Below are positions 63,745 to 64,000 of a DNA stretch of 64,000 bases, piece after piece (position 1 is the stretch's first letter; every line of letters starts with the position of its first letter). Position numbers and translations under genes: made by a program. Under the pieces are notes generated by a model that ran no database searches, was not told the origin of the DNA, and saw only the letters and a program-made list of their open reading frames with translations. The DNA comes from SAR324 cluster bacterium. Its GTDB lineage: Bacteria > SAR324 > NAC60-12. The stretch is from NCBI GenBank assembly GCA_015232315.1, contig JADFZZ010000001.1:62001-126000 (forward strand), written 5' to 3'.

Positions 63745-64000
63745 CTACTCCAGTTCGTTGAACTTGTTATTGATGAGTTCAACAATGGCCTCAACAGCGG
63801 CATCTTCATCGGCGCCTTCCGCGGTGATGGTCAGGGAGGTTCCCTTGGTTGCGGCCAGCATCAGAAGTTCCATGATGGTCTTTGCGTTGGCTTTTTGAGT
63901 GCCTTTGATCAAAGAGATGCCAGACTTGAACTGGTTAGCCAGTTTAAGGAGCTGGGCGGCGGCCCGGGCGTGTAAACCCAGGCGATTTATGATCGTGACA
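63745..64000 (-). CDS. ptsH: HPr-family phosphocarrier protein, C-terminal part (runs off right edge)
   Basis: The frame reads in from the window edge and stops at 63745 with 85 codons visible (84 residues). HPr carries phosphate from PEP in the phosphotransferase system. The active His lies in NRLGLHARAAAQLL. The second site has NAKTIMELLMLAATKG, so Thr replaces the usual regulatory Ser46. The first few residues and start codon are outside the window. It may instead be a regulatory NPr-type protein. It precedes aroE with a one-base gap. Confidence 0.85.
   Translation of the reverse strand, partial: VTIINRLGLHARAAAQLLKLANQFKSGISLIKGTQKANAKTIMELLMLAATKGTSLTITAEGADEDAAVEAIVELINNKFNELE

Overview
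The window is a chromosomal segment of a Gram-negative bacterium. The evidence is a lipid A/LpxH-like phosphoesterase, LolA-like and outer-membrane barrel proteins, FtsQ, RodZ and an AgmX-type periplasmic protein. Many hybrid sensor kinases, a CheB-CheR-PAS fusion, a long-form PstC and a double-length UvrA fit a deltaproteobacterial or SAR324-like (Lambdaproteobacteria) lineage. That placement is an inference without a marker-gene tree. No rRNA, tRNA, CRISPR array or prophage was seen. Coding density is high and most genes carry housekeeping functions.

Layout. 1-4.8 kb: the N-terminal part of a chemoreceptor, an SH3/beta-lactamase-fold protein, an MTA/SAH-nucleosidase-like protein and tilS. 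4.76-6.4 kb: a scarred patch, with a SpoIIE-type phosphatase gene that lost its 5' part and was then split by a 138-bp MITE (perfect 13-bp ends, 8-bp target duplication), followed by a MntA-like antitoxin and a truncated HepT. 6.6-11.6 kb: a hybrid histidine kinase with a cysteine-rich front end, two tandem CorA transporters and a pentapeptide-repeat protein. 11.8-19.5 kb: the phosphate regulon pstS-pstC-pstA-pstB-phoU-phoB (no phoR seen). 19.7-27.6 kb: tesB, a CxxxCxxCC protein, an LpxH-like phosphoesterase, a receiver/ATPase regulator, proC, purA and two unrecognised genes.

27.7-33.1 kb: a 1,805-residue tandem UvrA fusion. 33.3-40.4 kb: an ABC export operon (LolA-like protein, two FtsX-type permeases, ATPase, outer-membrane barrel) interrupted by two tandem Uma2-family genes, the second with six 21-bp repeats. 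41.2-42.8 kb: an AgmX-type protein and a DUF900-like hydrolase. 42.8-50.6 kb: a signalling island with a CheB-CheR-PAS fusion behind a ribbon-helix-helix regulator that has a perfect palindrome at its start, diverging from two PAS hybrid kinases.

50.6-64 kb, all on the minus strand: thiD, then a compact operon read from high to low coordinates as rodZ, radical-SAM gene, YHS-like gene, rsfS, murB, ftsQ, gspE/pilB-like ATPase and PurD-like ATP-grasp gene. Further right are mtnP, metA with a small LigA-like gene, xseA, aroE and the start of an HPr gene. Four families of small palindromic non-coding repeats lie between genes. One of them, about 60 bp long, occurs twice in opposite orientation 12 kb apart.
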